Positions 6,877-16,427 of a stretch of 64,000 nucleotides of DNA are shown one piece after another. The DNA is from Actinomycetes bacterium (GTDB lineage Bacteria > Actinomycetota > Acidimicrobiia > Acidimicrobiales > Ilumatobacteraceae), in assembly GCA_027491335.1 (NCBI GenBank), contig JAIXWJ010000026.1, positions 1 to 64,000 on the forward strand, written 5' to 3'. The number at the start of each line of letters is the position of its first letter. Position 1 is the first letter of the stretch. Position numbers and translations under genes: made by a program. A model generated the notes under the pieces. It was not told the origin of the DNA. It was given only the letters and a program-made list of their open reading frames with translations, and ran no database searches.

Positions 6877-8445
6877 TCAGCGACCCGCGTCCTCGACGGC
6901 ACGCTCCTTGGCCCAGCGGTAATCGCTCTTGCCCGCTGGCGAACGCACCATGAGGTCGACCAGCGTCAACTGACGCGGCACCTTGTACCCGGCCACGTGC
7001 TTGCGGCAATGCTCCTGAATGCTCTCGAGGCTCGGAGTGGTTCCTTGGCGCGCCTGAACCACCGCGGCCACCCGCTCACCCCAACGATCATCGGGCACTC
7101 CCACCACGACCGCGTCGAACACCTCGGGATGCGACTTCAACGCGTTCTCCACTTCCTCGGGGAAGATCTTCTCGCCACCACTGTTGATGCACACGGAACC
7201 GCGACCGATCAACGTGATGGAACCGTCCTCTTGCATGACGGCGAAGTCGCCGGGGATGGAATAACGAGTGCCGTCGGGGCCCGTCACGAACGTGGCGGCC
7301 GACTTCTCCGGATCCTTGTGATAGCGCAACGGGATGTTGCCGGTGCGGGCCAACTTGCCCATCACACCCACCGCCACGGGACGAAGGTCGTCACCGAGCA
7401 CGAAGGAGTCCGGGGCCGCTTTCACCGTGAGACCGGGCGTCTTGGGGGCATCCTTGCCCACCATGGTGATGCCGTTGGCGCCACCCTCGCTGGAGCCGAC
7501 GGCGTCGGTGAGAACGATGTTGGGGAACATCTCCATGAACTGGTCCTTGCACGCCTGCGAGAACAGCACCGCGCTGGAACTGACCGCGAACAACGACGAC
7601 AGGTCGTACTGCGCGCGCTGCTCGGCGAGATGATCCAACATCGGACGAGCCATCGCGTCACCGGTGATCATCAGCAGATTCACCTTCTCCGCGTCGATGG
7701 TGCGGAACACGTCGGCCGGATCGAACTTGGCGCGCAGGACCACCTTGTTGCCCACGAAGCTCTGGCCCATCACGCTCCACTGCGTGGCGCCGTGCATGAG
7801 CGGAGCGATGGGAAGTCCGCACAACAGGAAGCCGTTGCGACCCTTCTCCACGAATTGGCCGGGCTCGGTCATGCGCACGCCGGTGGTGATGTCGACACCA
7901 CCACCGAGAGCCATGACGACGTCCTCGTGACGCCACACCACACCCTTGGGCATGCCGGTGGTGCCGCCGGTGAACAGCATGTAGATGTCGTCGTTGCTGC
8001 GGGGCTCGAAATCGCGCTCGTCGGATTGAGCGGCCAGCGCCGCCTCGAACTCGGGACCCATCACCAATTGCGGCAGATCGGGTTGCACGGCGCGCGCACG
8101 ATCGGCGTACTCGGGCTCCACGATGAGATAGGTGAGGTCGGCGTTGCCGAACAAGTACGCGAGTTCGTCCTCGACGTAGCGATAGTTGATGTTGATCCAC
8201 ACCGCGCGAATCTTGAAGATGGCCCACAAGGCCTCCACCCACTCCACCCGATTGAGCGCGTAAATGCCCACGTGGTCCCCCGGCTTCACGCCTTGGGCGG
8301 CCAAATGGTGGGCCAAGCGGTTGGCTCGACGGTCCATCTCGGCGTACGTGCGCTTCACGTTCTCGTCGGCGACGTAGTCACGGTCGGGCCATTCGTCGAC
8401 GGCGGCCTCGAAGAGATCTGCGATGTTGAAGGTGCGTGCGGGCAT
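6877..8445 (-). CDS. Acyl-CoA synthetase (FadD-type, ANL superfamily)
   Basis: 522-residue AMP-forming acid:CoA ligase. The P-loop [15 protein letters not shown] is at about residues 162-176, the A5-like motif in DAVGSSEGG, the ATP-binding Asp in PGDFAVM, the hinge after LIGRGS, and the catalytic C-terminal Lys in [10 protein letters not shown]. Sequence style is that of actinobacterial FadD3/FadD19-like sterol-derived acid ligases, but chain-length specificity cannot be read directly. It activates the free acid to its CoA thioester, consistent with the racemase 2 nt downstream. It is divergent from the crotonase gene; TAGCAC lies 6 nt before ATG 8445, pointing to a leaderless start. Confidence 0.92.
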   Translation of the reverse strand: MPARTFNIADLFEAAVDEWPDRDYVADENVKRTYAEMDRRANRLAHHLAAQGVKPGDHVGIYALNRVEWVEALWAIFKIRAVWININYRYVEDELAYLFGNADLTYLIVEPEYADRARAVQPDLPQLVMGPEFEAALAAQSDERDFEPRSNDDIYMLFTGGTTGMPKGVVWRHEDVVMALGGGVDITTGVRMTEPGQFVEKGRNGFLLCGLPIAPLMHGATQWSVMGQSFVGNKVVLRAKFDPADVFRTIDAEKVNLLMITGDAMARPMLDHLAEQRAQYDLSSLFAVSSSAVLFSQACKDQFMEMFPNIVLTDAVGSSEGGANGITMVGKDAPKTPGLTVKAAPDSFVLGDDLRPVAVGVMGKLARTGNIPLRYHKDPEKSAATFVTGPDGTRYSIPGDFAVMQEDGSITLIGRGSVCINSGGEKIFPEEVENALKSHPEVFDAVVVGVPDDRWGERVAAVVQARQGTTPSLESIQEHCRKHVAGYKVPRQLTLVDLMVRSPAGKSDYRWAKERAVEDAGR

Positions 8446-8494
8446 ACGTGTGTGCTACCACATAGGAGGCACTTTCAGGGAAAAAGGAGTGAAT

Positions 8495-9295
8495 ATGTCA
8501 GGCACCGAGCATCTACTGGTCGAACAAGTGGGACACACCTTGGTGGTCACCATGAACCGTCCCGAGGCCAAGAACGCCTTGAGCCCGGCGATGATCGTCG
8601 GACTGGCCGACGCGTGGGTGCGTCTGAACGAGGACGACGACATTCGCTGCGCGATCCTGACGGGGTCCGGCGGTTCGTTCTGCACCGGCATGGACTTGAA
8701 GGCTCGGGCCAACGACGATGCCGGTCCGAACCCGTACCAAGAGCGTTGGGCCGCCGACCCCGATCTGCACTGGAAGGCACTTCTGCGTCACTACCGCTTG
8801 CGCAAGCCGTTGATCGCCGCCGTCGAGGGCTACGCGGTGGCCGGAGGAACCGAGATCCTGCAGGCGACGCATCTGCGCGTCGCGGGCGAGAGCGCCACGT
8901 TCGGCGTGTTCGAGGCCCGTCGCGGATTGTTCCCCGTGGGCGGCAGCACCGTGCGCCTGCAACGCCAGATCGGCTACACCAACGCTCTCGAGATGTTGCT
9001 CACCGCGCGCGGATACACGGCCGCCGAAGCCAAGGAGATCGGCCTCATCGGCCATGTGGTGCCCGACGGCATGGCCCTCGACAAGGCCATGGAACTGGCC
9101 GACATGATTTGCGCCAACGGACCTCTCGCCGTGGAAGCGATCCTGAAGTCCGTTCAGGAGACCGCGGCCATGTCCGAGACCGAGGCGTTGAAGCTGGAGT
9201 TCGAGATTGGTTGGCCCATCTTCAGCACGAACGACTCCAAGGAGGGTCCGCGGGCGTTCGCCGAGAAGCGCACGCCCAACTGGACGCGCACCTGA
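8495..9295 (+). CDS. Enoyl-CoA hydratase/isomerase (crotonase)
   Basis: 266-residue crotonase-fold protein. [13 protein letters not shown] starts the fold; the oxyanion-hole segments are [12 protein letters not shown] and [10 protein letters not shown], and the family helix appears as [18 protein letters not shown]. The two acidic residues of hydratases are seen as E in AGGTE and in the [12 protein letters not shown] block. Hydration of a 2-enoyl-CoA is the likely reaction. The start ATG 8495 is fixed by a strong ribosome site (AAAAAGGAG), unlike most neighbours that look leaderless. It is divergent from the ligase gene and convergent, 12 nt apart, with the thiolase-like gene, so it sits in the middle of the degradative set. 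Confidence 0.9.
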   Translation: MSGTEHLLVEQVGHTLVVTMNRPEAKNALSPAMIVGLADAWVRLNEDDDIRCAILTGSGGSFCTGMDLKARANDDAGPNPYQERWAADPDLHWKALLRHYRLRKPLIAAVEGYAVAGGTEILQATHLRVAGESATFGVFEARRGLFPVGGSTVRLQRQIGYTNALEMLLTARGYTAAEAKEIGLIGHVVPDGMALDKAMELADMICANGPLAVEAILKSVQETAAMSETEALKLEFEIGWPIFSTNDSKEGPRAFAEKRTPNWTRT

Positions 9296-9307
9296 CGAAC
9301 GACGACG

Positions 9308-10465
9308 TCAGGGCTTGCCGCTCGACACCAACCACATGGCGAAGAACTGGCTGCCGCCGCCGTAGGCGTGGCCGACCGCTTTGCGCGCACCGTCGATCTG
9401 GTGCTCGCCGGCCTTGCCCATCACCTGCATGGCGGCTTCACCGAAACGAAGCATGCCCGAGGCACCGATGGGATTGGTCGACATCACGCCACCCGACGGG
9501 TTGATGGGCAACGAACCACCGATGTCGGTGACTCCGTCCTCCACCCAACGCCATCCTTCGTTGCGCGGCGCGAAGCCCAGGTTCTCCAACCACATCGGCT
9601 CGAACCACGCGAACGGAACGTAGATCTCGGCGACGTCGATCTCCTTTGCCGGGTTGGTGATTCCACCCTTGCGCCACAGATCCTCGGCGCACATCTCGCC
9701 CGCGCGCGGACTGACCTGCTCGCGCCCGGCGAACGCCGTGGGCTCGCTGCGCATGGCGGTGGCGTGCACCCAGGCCTTGGGTCCGGGGTGCTTGTCGGCG
9801 CGCTCCTCGCTCATGAGCACGAGAGCCATTGCACCATCACTGGACGGACACGTCTCGACGAAGCGAATGGGATCCCACATCATGGGGCTTTCGAGAGCCT
9901 TCTCGAGGGTCCAGTCGGGTTCGTGAAGGTGCGCGTACGGGTTCTTGCAGGCGTTGGTGCGGTCCTTCACGGCCACCATGGCACCGATGTGCGACGGCGC
10001 ACCGGAACGCTTGATGTATCCGCGCACGATCGGCGAGAAGTAACCGCCCGCGCCGGCGTGCACCGGCATGCCGAACGGAATCGGAACGCTCAACGCCCAC
10101 ATGGCGTTGCCGTCGCTCTGCTTCTCGAAACCGATGGTGAGAACCGTGCCGTGAATGCCGGCCATCACGTGTTGCGCGGCGACGATGGCGGTGGAGCCAC
10201 CCACCGAGCCCGCGGTGTGCACGCGGAACACGGGCTTACCGTGCGCCGCCAACGCGTCGGCCAACCACAGTTCGGGCATGGCGACACCTTCGAGCGGATC
10301 GGGGGCCTTGCCGATGACGATGGCATCGACGTCGTCGATGCCGATGTTGGCATCGGCCAACGCACGATCGACGGCCTCACGCACGAGACCGGCGATGGAG
10401 ACGTCGGCTCGACACGAAGCGTGCTTCGTCTGTCCGACGCCGACTACTGCACAGAGATCGGCCAT
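9308..10465 (-). CDS. Thiolase-fold protein lacking thiolase residues (Ltp2/SCPx-like)
   Basis: 385-residue thiolase-superfamily protein. Where thiolases carry the nucleophilic Cys it reads HTAGSVGGSTA. The GHP histidine is Asn (STNPIGASG), and the C-terminal CxG site reads HAYGGGSQFF. Thus Cys-His-Cys chemistry is absent, as in Ltp2-type steroid side-chain aldolases that work with a DUF35 partner. The neighbouring DUF35 genes fit this. The likely reaction is retro-aldol or related C-C cleavage of a CoA thioester; the substrate is unknown. I chose ATG 10465, one nucleotide past the upstream stop; GTG 10474 is an in-frame alternative. It is the last gene of the DUF35-DUF35-thiolase-thiolase operon. 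Confidence 0.85.
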   Translation of the reverse strand: MADLCAVVGVGQTKHASCRADVSIAGLVREAVDRALADANIGIDDVDAIVIGKAPDPLEGVAMPELWLADALAAHGKPVFRVHTAGSVGGSTAIVAAQHVMAGIHGTVLTIGFEKQSDGNAMWALSVPIPFGMPVHAGAGGYFSPIVRGYIKRSGAPSHIGAMVAVKDRTNACKNPYAHLHEPDWTLEKALESPMMWDPIRFVETCPSSDGAMALVLMSEERADKHPGPKAWVHATAMRSEPTAFAGREQVSPRAGEMCAEDLWRKGGITNPAKEIDVAEIYVPFAWFEPMWLENLGFAPRNEGWRWVEDGVTDIGGSLPINPSGGVMSTNPIGASGMLRFGEAAMQVMGKAGEHQIDGARKAVGHAYGGGSQFFAMWLVSSGKP

Positions 10466-10466
10466 C

Positions 10467-11525
10467 TCACTCACCCTCCATCACGCACACCAGGTTTTGC
10501 TGCAACATCGGACCGCTCGTGCAGTGCGCGAGCACGCGATCGGCGGATCCGGAAAAGACGCTCTCGGCCGCTTCGGCGAAACGAGCCAACCCGGCGGCCA
10601 TGGCCGGGTTCGACACCAACGCACCACCACTCGGGTTGACGTGCGTGCCTTCGCCCAGGTTCATCGCTCGTCGCAACAGGATCTCCTGATGCGTGTACGG
10701 AGCATGCAGTTCGGCGATGTCGATGCGATCGTTGCCCACGCCGGCCTTGGCGGCGGCGATGGCGGCCGAAGAACTCTCGGTCATCGAACGCGCCCCCAAG
10801 CGTTGGGTGTCGATGCGATGGTCGATGCCACGGATCCAGGCCGGACGTTCGGCCAGGCTTCGCGCCGCGTCACCGGCGGCGAGAATGATCGCGTTGGCGC
10901 CGTCGACGGGCACACCACAGTCGTGGGCGCGCAACGGCGCGCTGGTGTACGGACGCGCGAGCAGTTGCTCGGCGGTGACGTTCTCCTTGGCGTAGGCGAT
11001 CGGATTGTTCAACGCGTCCCGGTAACTGCGAGCGGCCACTTCGGCCATGTCGGCCTCGGTCATGATGCCGGCGTCGAGACAGGCCCGCGCCTGCAGAGCC
11101 GACAGCGAGTCGAATCCCGGCCACAGCGGCGTCACCATGTACGGATCGGCCTGCAAGTTCAAGATGCGATCGATGGGGCCCGAGGTGGTCTTGCCGTTGG
11201 AGAACACCAACGCCACGTCGCATTCACCGGTCTGGATCTTGACCCACGCTTCGTACAGCGCGAGAGCGCCGTCGCCCTCCACGTGACTCTCGACGATGGG
11301 TGGCCACGCGCCGATGGCGTCCACGGCGGCCACGAAGCTGAACGGCTGACCGCTCATGTAGTCGCAGCTTCCGTGACACCAGAAGCCGATCTTCTGCCGT
11401 TCGATGCCGACCTTGGCGATGACGTCGTTGATGACCGGGAGGATCAATTCGACCGACGTCAGCGTGGAGCCGACTTCGTTGGGTCGCTGGGCCGTTGCGA
11501 CGATGGCCACGTCACGGCGCGACAT
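10467..11525 (-). CDS. Second thiolase-fold protein, catalytic residues missing
   Basis: 352-residue thiolase-like protein, about 30-40 residues shorter than true thiolases. The nucleophile region reads ESHVEGDGALALYEAW with no Cys, and the active-site His motif is replaced by SNPAMAAGL. The C-terminal loop is AHCTSGPMLQQN, similar to SCPx/Ltp proteins. Its ATG shares one base with the upstream DUF35 stop (TGATG), and its stop is one base from the next thiolase-like start. Strict coupling suggests a heteromer of the two thiolase folds. Seen: missing residues and coupling. Inferred: it is either a non-catalytic partner or part of a lyase that uses Tyr/other residues. Confidence 0.85.
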   Translation of the reverse strand: MSRRDVAIVATAQRPNEVGSTLTSVELILPVINDVIAKVGIERQKIGFWCHGSCDYMSGQPFSFVAAVDAIGAWPPIVESHVEGDGALALYEAWVKIQTGECDVALVFSNGKTTSGPIDRILNLQADPYMVTPLWPGFDSLSALQARACLDAGIMTEADMAEVAARSYRDALNNPIAYAKENVTAEQLLARPYTSAPLRAHDCGVPVDGANAIILAAGDAARSLAERPAWIRGIDHRIDTQRLGARSMTESSSAAIAAAKAGVGNDRIDIAELHAPYTHQEILLRRAMNLGEGTHVNPSGGALVSNPAMAAGLARFAEAAESVFSGSADRVLAHCTSGPMLQQNLVCVMEGE

Positions 11526-12022
11526 CAGCTGGCCCCCGCTTCGACACCCATGTCGCGATCGGGCTCACCGGTCGGACGGAAGTGGGCGATGTTCTCCAAC
11601 GACGGACCCCATTCACTGCGGTCCTTCCACACCGGTTCGACTCGCATTCCGATACGCACGTCGGTGGCCTCGCATTCCTGAATGAGGTGTTGCATGGAGA
11701 TGTCGGCTCCGTCGAGAAGGATCTGGGCGGCCACGTAGGGCAACTTGATCTTCTGGCCGAGGAACGGCACGTTCACCACGCAGAAGGTGGTGATGGTGCC
11801 GCGCGGGCCCACCACCACGTCGTCGCCCAGAATGCGGGCGCACTTCGGGCAGACGCCGTTGCGGGGCGGGAAGTACACGAGCGAGCAACCCGGGCATCGC
11901 TTGCCGATGAGGGTGCCTTCCAGCAATCCGTTGAGATGGCTGGTGGCATTGGGCCCGGCCGACCAGTTGTAGGTCACCGAGATCGGCTGACGCAGTCGCA
12001 TGATTCCATCGGCTTCGCTCAC
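11525..12022 (-). CDS. DUF35 OB-fold protein with zinc ribbon
   Basis: 165-residue protein of the Zn-ribbon plus OB-fold (DUF35) family. The rubredoxin-like knuckles are KRCPGCSLVYFPPRNGVCPKC at about residues 43-63, with four Cys for one zinc. The OB barrel follows (TITTFCVVNVPF, KLPYVAAQILLDGAD, MRVEPVWKD). Family members bind CoA or acyl-CoA and form complexes with Ltp2-type or thiolase-type enzymes and MaoC hydratases. The GTG start at 12022 overlaps the upstream gene's stop (GTGA), and its stop overlaps the start of the thiolase-like gene. It is most likely the obligatory partner of one of the two thiolase-fold proteins. Confidence 0.9.
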   Translation of the reverse strand: MSEADGIMRLRQPISVTYNWSAGPNATSHLNGLLEGTLIGKRCPGCSLVYFPPRNGVCPKCARILGDDVVVGPRGTITTFCVVNVPFLGQKIKLPYVAAQILLDGADISMQHLIQECEATDVRIGMRVEPVWKDRSEWGPSLENIAHFRPTGEPDRDMGVEAGAS

Positions 12023-12498
12023 GACGCCCCCTCCAACAAGTCGAAACACGCGATGTCGCGGACGCCGCCCGAACGTTCGGCCGCCCAACGCACCTTCACC
12101 CGCGATCCGGTGCGAATGCGCGCCATGTCACCAGCGTCCACCGCGTGCAACATGGGCACCGCGGCGCCGTCGAGGGTGATGAGGGCCCAGGCGAACGGGT
12201 GCTCGAGCGGTTGGTTCGGCTGGGGTTCCGACTGCCACGACCAGGTGACGACCGTTCCGGTCTCGGGAAGGGTCACCCACTCGTGCAGTTGCTCGCCGGT
12301 GACCGGGTCGAACTCGGCGGGCGGGAAGTACACCCGTCCGTCGGATCCTTTGGTGCCCTCCAGACGACCCTCCTGCAACGACAGGAAGAATCGGGACAAC
12401 AGAGTTCCGACGGTGCGCTTGTATGGATACTCGACAAGGAGAGGAGCGGTGAAAACACCGTCGGGCCCCGTTGTCGACGACGTGGTTGCTGCAGACAC
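12019..12498 (-). CDS. DUF35-like OB-fold protein without zinc-ribbon cysteines
   Basis: 159-residue OB-fold protein of the DUF35 type. SRFFLSLQEGRLEG and YFPPAEFDPVTGE occupy the place of the zinc ribbon, but the four cysteines are absent. The barrel is recognisable in TVVTWSWQSEP, HPFAWALITLDGA, MARIRTGSRVKVRWA. It is the first gene of a four-gene operon in which two DUF35 and two thiolase-fold proteins are encoded with 1-4 nt junctions. A two-plus-two heteromer is the simplest reading. GTG 12498 was chosen because it gives the family length and starts right after the divergent control region; no clear ribosome site is visible. Confidence 0.8.
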   Translation of the reverse strand: MSAATTSSTTGPDGVFTAPLLVEYPYKRTVGTLLSRFFLSLQEGRLEGTKGSDGRVYFPPAEFDPVTGEQLHEWVTLPETGTVVTWSWQSEPQPNQPLEHPFAWALITLDGAAVPMLHAVDAGDMARIRTGSRVKVRWAAERSGGVRDIACFDLLEGAS

Positions 12499-12594
12499 GG
12501 TTGCGTTCTTATCACTTGGCGCCCGTCGGACGCACACTGCCCCACGACGAAATGACGCCCTACCCAAACCGACCCACTGCTTGCTATTGTCGGA

Positions 12595-12600
12595 CGGGAG
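12595..12600 (+). promoter_or_regulatory. Candidate -10 element of the importer operon
   Basis: TATTGT lies about 40 nt upstream of ATG 12640 in the 141-bp gap between the divergent DUF35 and importer operons. No convincing -35 was seen. Unlike many neighbours this gene has an untranslated leader and a purine-rich GTGGGGGAATC before the ATG. Confidence 0.35.
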
Positions 12601-12639
12601 TCGGGCCGTGGGGGTCCCGATCGGAATCGTGGGGGAATC

Positions 12640-14091
12640 ATGATCAGGAAACATCGCTCGACCCGAGCCATGATCGCGGTCGCGTTGGTCGCCATCACCG
12701 CCGTCGGTTGCTCGAACCGCGAGGAGGGCGCCGACACGTCGACCGAGGAGCCGTCGACGGAGGCTCCCGCGAACTCCGAGGCGCCGACCACCGACGCACC
12801 GACCACCGAAATGTTCGGCGACATGCCCAGTCCGTGCGGACCGGCCACCGATGCCGGCGTTCCCACCATCGCTGAGGGCCAGAACGGTGGAGACACCTTG
12901 CGCCTCGGCACCGCCACCGACCACGGCTACGAAGCCGCGCCCGGACTCACCGTCGAGATGCTCGACGCCGCCGAGGCCTTCGCCGGCTGGTGCAACGCCC
13001 AGGGCGGTGTGCGCGGTCTGCCCATCGAGATCGTGGACCTCGACGGCAAGCTCTTCAACGTTCCGGCCGCCACCGAGCAGGCCTGCGCCGAGACCTTCGC
13101 CATGGTCGGCGGAGGATGGGTGTTCGACAACCAGATGTACCCGCGCTTCCACGAGTGCGGCATGGTGTCGTTCCCCGGATACGCGGTCACGGCCGAGGCC
13201 TCGTTGGCCAACGGTCGCGTGCAGCCCATCCCGAACCCGCCGAACGTGAAGCCGGCCTCGTGGTTCTTGTGGGCCAAGCAGTATCAGGCCGAGGCCATCG
13301 CCAAGCCGGCGATCATCTTCGGCGACTTCGTGAGCACCAAGATGGTGGCCGAGCAGATCAAGGCCACCATGGCCGCCATCGGCGGATTCGGCGAGCCCTT
13401 GATGATCCCCACCAACCCCTCGGGTGAGGCCAACTGGACGCCCTTCGCCCAGCAGTTGAAGGACGAAGGCATCACCATGCTCTCGTTGGTCGGTGAGCCC
13501 GGCAACATGATCCTGCTGTACAAGGCCATGCGCGAGGTCGGCTATGTGCCCGAGCTGGTGCTGAACGACGCCAACCACTACAGCGAGCAAATGGTCGCCG
13601 AGGGCAACGCCCAAGCCACCGAGGGCATCCGCGTTCGCACGGTGTACTCGCCGTTCGAAGAGGCCGACCAGAACCCGGCTTTGGCCAAGTTCCTCGAGAT
13701 CATGGCCGAGTACAACCCCGATGGTCGCATCGCCGGCCTCGGTCAGCAGGCCGTCTCGGCCATGCTGCTGTTCGTTCAGTCGGCCAACGCCTGCTTGGAC
13801 TCCAACAACAACGTGCTCGAGCGCGAGTGCGTGTTGGCCCAGGCCAAGAAGGTCACCTCGTGGACGGCCGGTGGTCTGCACGCCGAGTCGAACCCCGGTG
13901 GCAACGAGCCGCCGCGTTGCGGTCTCATCATGGGTGTCGTCGACGGCACCTGGCAGCGCGTGTACCCCGAGCGCGGAAGTGCCGATGACAACGGCAACGG
14001 CTGGCGTTGCGATGACGAGCAGGGTGCCATCGCCATCGAGGGCGACTTCGGCGACACGTCGGTGGCCATCGATCCGACGCGACCCAACTGA
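12640..14091 (+). CDS. ABC importer substrate-binding lipoprotein (Liv/HAAT type)
   Basis: 483-residue periplasmic-binding-protein-like lipoprotein. The signal peptide (MIRKHRSTRAMIAVALVAITAVG) ends in a lipobox with Cys 24 (AVGCSN). A Thr/Pro/Glu-rich linker of about 40 residues tethers the Peripla_BP_6-type domain. Cysteine pairs in the mature domain (CGPATD, GWCNAQ, QACAE, HECG, ACLDS, RECV, RCG, WRCD) suggest several disulfides. Family members bind branched-chain amino acids, amides, or aromatic and other organic acids. The gene heads the importer operon and is divergent from the DUF35/thiolase operon, so the ligand may be a substrate of that pathway. This is an inference from position only. 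Confidence 0.9.
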   Translation: MIRKHRSTRAMIAVALVAITAVGCSNREEGADTSTEEPSTEAPANSEAPTTDAPTTEMFGDMPSPCGPATDAGVPTIAEGQNGGDTLRLGTATDHGYEAAPGLTVEMLDAAEAFAGWCNAQGGVRGLPIEIVDLDGKLFNVPAATEQACAETFAMVGGGWVFDNQMYPRFHECGMVSFPGYAVTAEASLANGRVQPIPNPPNVKPASWFLWAKQYQAEAIAKPAIIFGDFVSTKMVAEQIKATMAAIGGFGEPLMIPTNPSGEANWTPFAQQLKDEGITMLSLVGEPGNMILLYKAMREVGYVPELVLNDANHYSEQMVAEGNAQATEGIRVRTVYSPFEEADQNPALAKFLEIMAEYNPDGRIAGLGQQAVSAMLLFVQSANACLDSNNNVLERECVLAQAKKVTSWTAGGLHAESNPGGNEPPRCGLIMGVVDGTWQRVYPERGSADDNGNGWRCDDEQGAIAIEGDFGDTSVAIDPTRPN

Positions 14092-14153
14092 TCGTCGAAA
14101 CCAACCAACGAACGCGATAGGCGCATTCTCATGAACCGGACGACGGGCCGCTG

Positions 14154-16427
14154 ATGCAGGAACTACTGACGTTCACCATCATCGGCCTGTCGACGGGCGC
14201 CATCTACGCGGTGGTGGCCAGCGGTCTGGTCGTCACGTACACCACCTCGGGCATCTTCAACCTCGCCCACGGTGCCACCGGCATGTTGGCCGCGTTCACC
14301 TATTGGCAGTTGCGATTCGACTGGGACCTTCCGGCTCCGTTGGCGTTGTTCATCACGTTGTTCGTGTTGTGTCCGTTGTTCGGAATCGTCACCGAACGAT
14401 TCGTGATGCGAGGGCTGCAGGGCACCACCGAAGTGGTGCGGCTCTCGGTGACGGTCGCGCTATTCGCGTTCATGATCGGCCTCGCGAACTGGATCTGGCC
14501 CAACGATGCCAGTCGAGAAGCGTTCCTCAAATTCTTCGAGGGCAACAGCATCTCGATCGGTGGTTTCAACGTCAGCTGGCATCGCCTCATCACGTTCGGT
14601 TGCGCGGTCGTGGTGGCCATCATCCTGCGCATCGTGCTGTACAAGACGCGCATGGGTGTCGCCATGCGCGCCGTGGTGGATGATCGCAACCTCACGGAAC
14701 TCAACGGCGGTCGACCCGATCGCGTGTCCATGTTCGCCTGGGCCATGGGTGCGTCGTTGGCCGGACTCGCCGGCATCTTGTTGGCCGGTGATCAACAGCT
14801 CAACATCGAGCCGCTCACGTTGCTCGTCATCAACGCCTACGCCGCCGCCATCATCGGTCGTCTCAAGAGTCTGCCCCTCACGTTCCTGGGGGCCGGATTG
14901 CTCGGATTGCTCGACGCCTACTACCTGATGATCTCCGACGAGTCGTGGTTCCCCCAGACGGCCTTCGGCTTCTCGCTTTCGGGAATCCGAGCGGCGCTTC
15001 CGACCATCGTGCTCTTCATCGCGTTGCTCGCCCGCCCGCAGAGTCGTTTGCGCGTCGGCACCGCGAAGTTGCGCGACGACAACCGTGTCCCCGAATGGCG
15101 CACCGCGATCCTGGGAGCGGTCGTGCTCGTGGTGGTCGTCGTCGGAATCTCCGGGATGCTCACCCGATCCAACACCTTGCTGTTGCTGAACGGCTTCACG
15201 TTCGCGATGGTCACGCTGTCGCTGGTGCCGCTCACCGGTTACGCCGGCCAAATGTCGTTGGCGCCCCTGACGTTCGCCGGACTCGGCGCCATCGCCATGT
15301 CGAAACTGCCCGGCAATGGCAGCCTGCTCACCCTCATCGCGGCCATCGCCATCGTGGCCGTCGTCGGCGCCATCGTGGCCCTGCCGGCATTACGACTCTC
15401 GGGCATCTATCTGGCTTTGTCCACCGCCGCGTTCGCCGTGATGGTCAGCAAGATCGTTTTCAACCAACGCCAGACGTTCCAGACCGGCAACATCACCGTG
15501 CCGGTATTGCGAGTCCCCTTCGTCACCATCGACAGCCCGCGCGCGCGACTGATTCTGGCCTCGGTGTGTTTCGCGATCTTGGGTCTCATCGTGGTGGCGG
15601 TTCGACGCAGTCGACTCGGACGACGCCTCATCGCGTTGAAGGACTCCCCCGCCGCCGCGGCGACATTGGGCATGAGCCTCACGCGCACCAAGTTGGCGGC
15701 CTTCGCCATCTCGGCCGGCATCGCGGCTTGCGCCGGTGCTCTGGCCGGCGACAAGGTCAGCCCGCAGCAGTACGACTTCACCCAGAGTCTGCCCATCGTG
15801 TTGTTGGCCGTGGTCGGCGGCGTGGGTTCGGTGGCCGGCGCGTTGTTCGGCGGCATGTTGTTGGGCGGCAACTCGGTGCTGGCCACCATCGTGCCCACGG
15901 TGAAGAATCTCACCAAGATCGGTCCCGGCACCATCGGCATCACTCTCGGACGCAATCCTCAAGGGGCGGCGGCTCAGATCGGCGATTCGTTCCGACCCTT
16001 GACCGAACAGCCGCGACTGATCGCCATCAGTGCCGCCGGCGCCGTGGGCGTCTGGGCTCTCGACACCACGAACGTCATCTCGCATTGGTCGTTCTTCGTG
16101 GCCTCGGTGGTGTGGATCCTGGCGGTCTCGCCCAATCTGCCCGCGTTGATGGCGGCCGCTCCGGCGCGACGGGCCATGGCTGTGGCGTGGCTGGCCATCG
16201 CAATGGTCATCGCCGCGGGCGTCGACTGGGGAACCGCTCTCGACGCCACCGGCAAGCGCATCATCTTGATCATCGGATTGGTGGCCTTGTTCGGAGTGGG
16301 TGCCCAGCGATTGCTGGAGAGCGCGCCCCGCATGCACGACTCGTCCCCCGACCTGGCCGGCTTGGACCGCGACTTCGATCGCGAAGAGATCGAGTTGGCC
16401 GAGCAAAAGATCGGCGTGGTTCTCTGA
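14154..16427 (+). CDS. Fused LivH-LivM branched-chain-type permease
   Basis: 757-residue inner-membrane protein joining both permease halves of a Liv-type importer. Residues 1-300 are LivH-like (GLSTGAIYAVVASGL, NLAHGATGM, the EAA-like TRMGVAMRAVVDD). Residues about 310-640 are LivM-like (GYAGQMSLA, LRLSGIYLALST, RLGRRLIALKDSPAAAATLG). A further C-terminal hydrophobic block of about 100 residues with three or four TM segments follows, ending in an acidic tail (DREEIELAEQK). Normal systems encode the halves separately at about 300 residues each. It starts 62 nt after the lipoprotein gene, and its stop overlaps the livG start by one base. Confidence 0.92.
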   Translation: MQELLTFTIIGLSTGAIYAVVASGLVVTYTTSGIFNLAHGATGMLAAFTYWQLRFDWDLPAPLALFITLFVLCPLFGIVTERFVMRGLQGTTEVVRLSVTVALFAFMIGLANWIWPNDASREAFLKFFEGNSISIGGFNVSWHRLITFGCAVVVAIILRIVLYKTRMGVAMRAVVDDRNLTELNGGRPDRVSMFAWAMGASLAGLAGILLAGDQQLNIEPLTLLVINAYAAAIIGRLKSLPLTFLGAGLLGLLDAYYLMISDESWFPQTAFGFSLSGIRAALPTIVLFIALLARPQSRLRVGTAKLRDDNRVPEWRTAILGAVVLVVVVVGISGMLTRSNTLLLLNGFTFAMVTLSLVPLTGYAGQMSLAPLTFAGLGAIAMSKLPGNGSLLTLIAAIAIVAVVGAIVALPALRLSGIYLALSTAAFAVMVSKIVFNQRQTFQTGNITVPVLRVPFVTIDSPRARLILASVCFAILGLIVVAVRRSRLGRRLIALKDSPAAAATLGMSLTRTKLAAFAISAGIAACAGALAGDKVSPQQYDFTQSLPIVLLAVVGGVGSVAGALFGGMLLGGNSVLATIVPTVKNLTKIGPGTIGITLGRNPQGAAAQIGDSFRPLTEQPRLIAISAAGAVGVWALDTTNVISHWSFFVASVVWILAVSPNLPALMAAAPARRAMAVAWLAIAMVIAAGVDWGTALDATGKRIILIIGLVALFGVGAQRLLESAPRMHDSSPDLAGLDRDFDREEIELAEQKIGVVL

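Noticed and set aside
8446-8494. Possible TetR/KstR-type operator in the ligand-crotonase gap (TGTGTGCTACCACATA)
   Set aside because: Only a weak imperfect dyad; it does not match the known KstR pattern and overlaps the likely -10 of the ligase gene.
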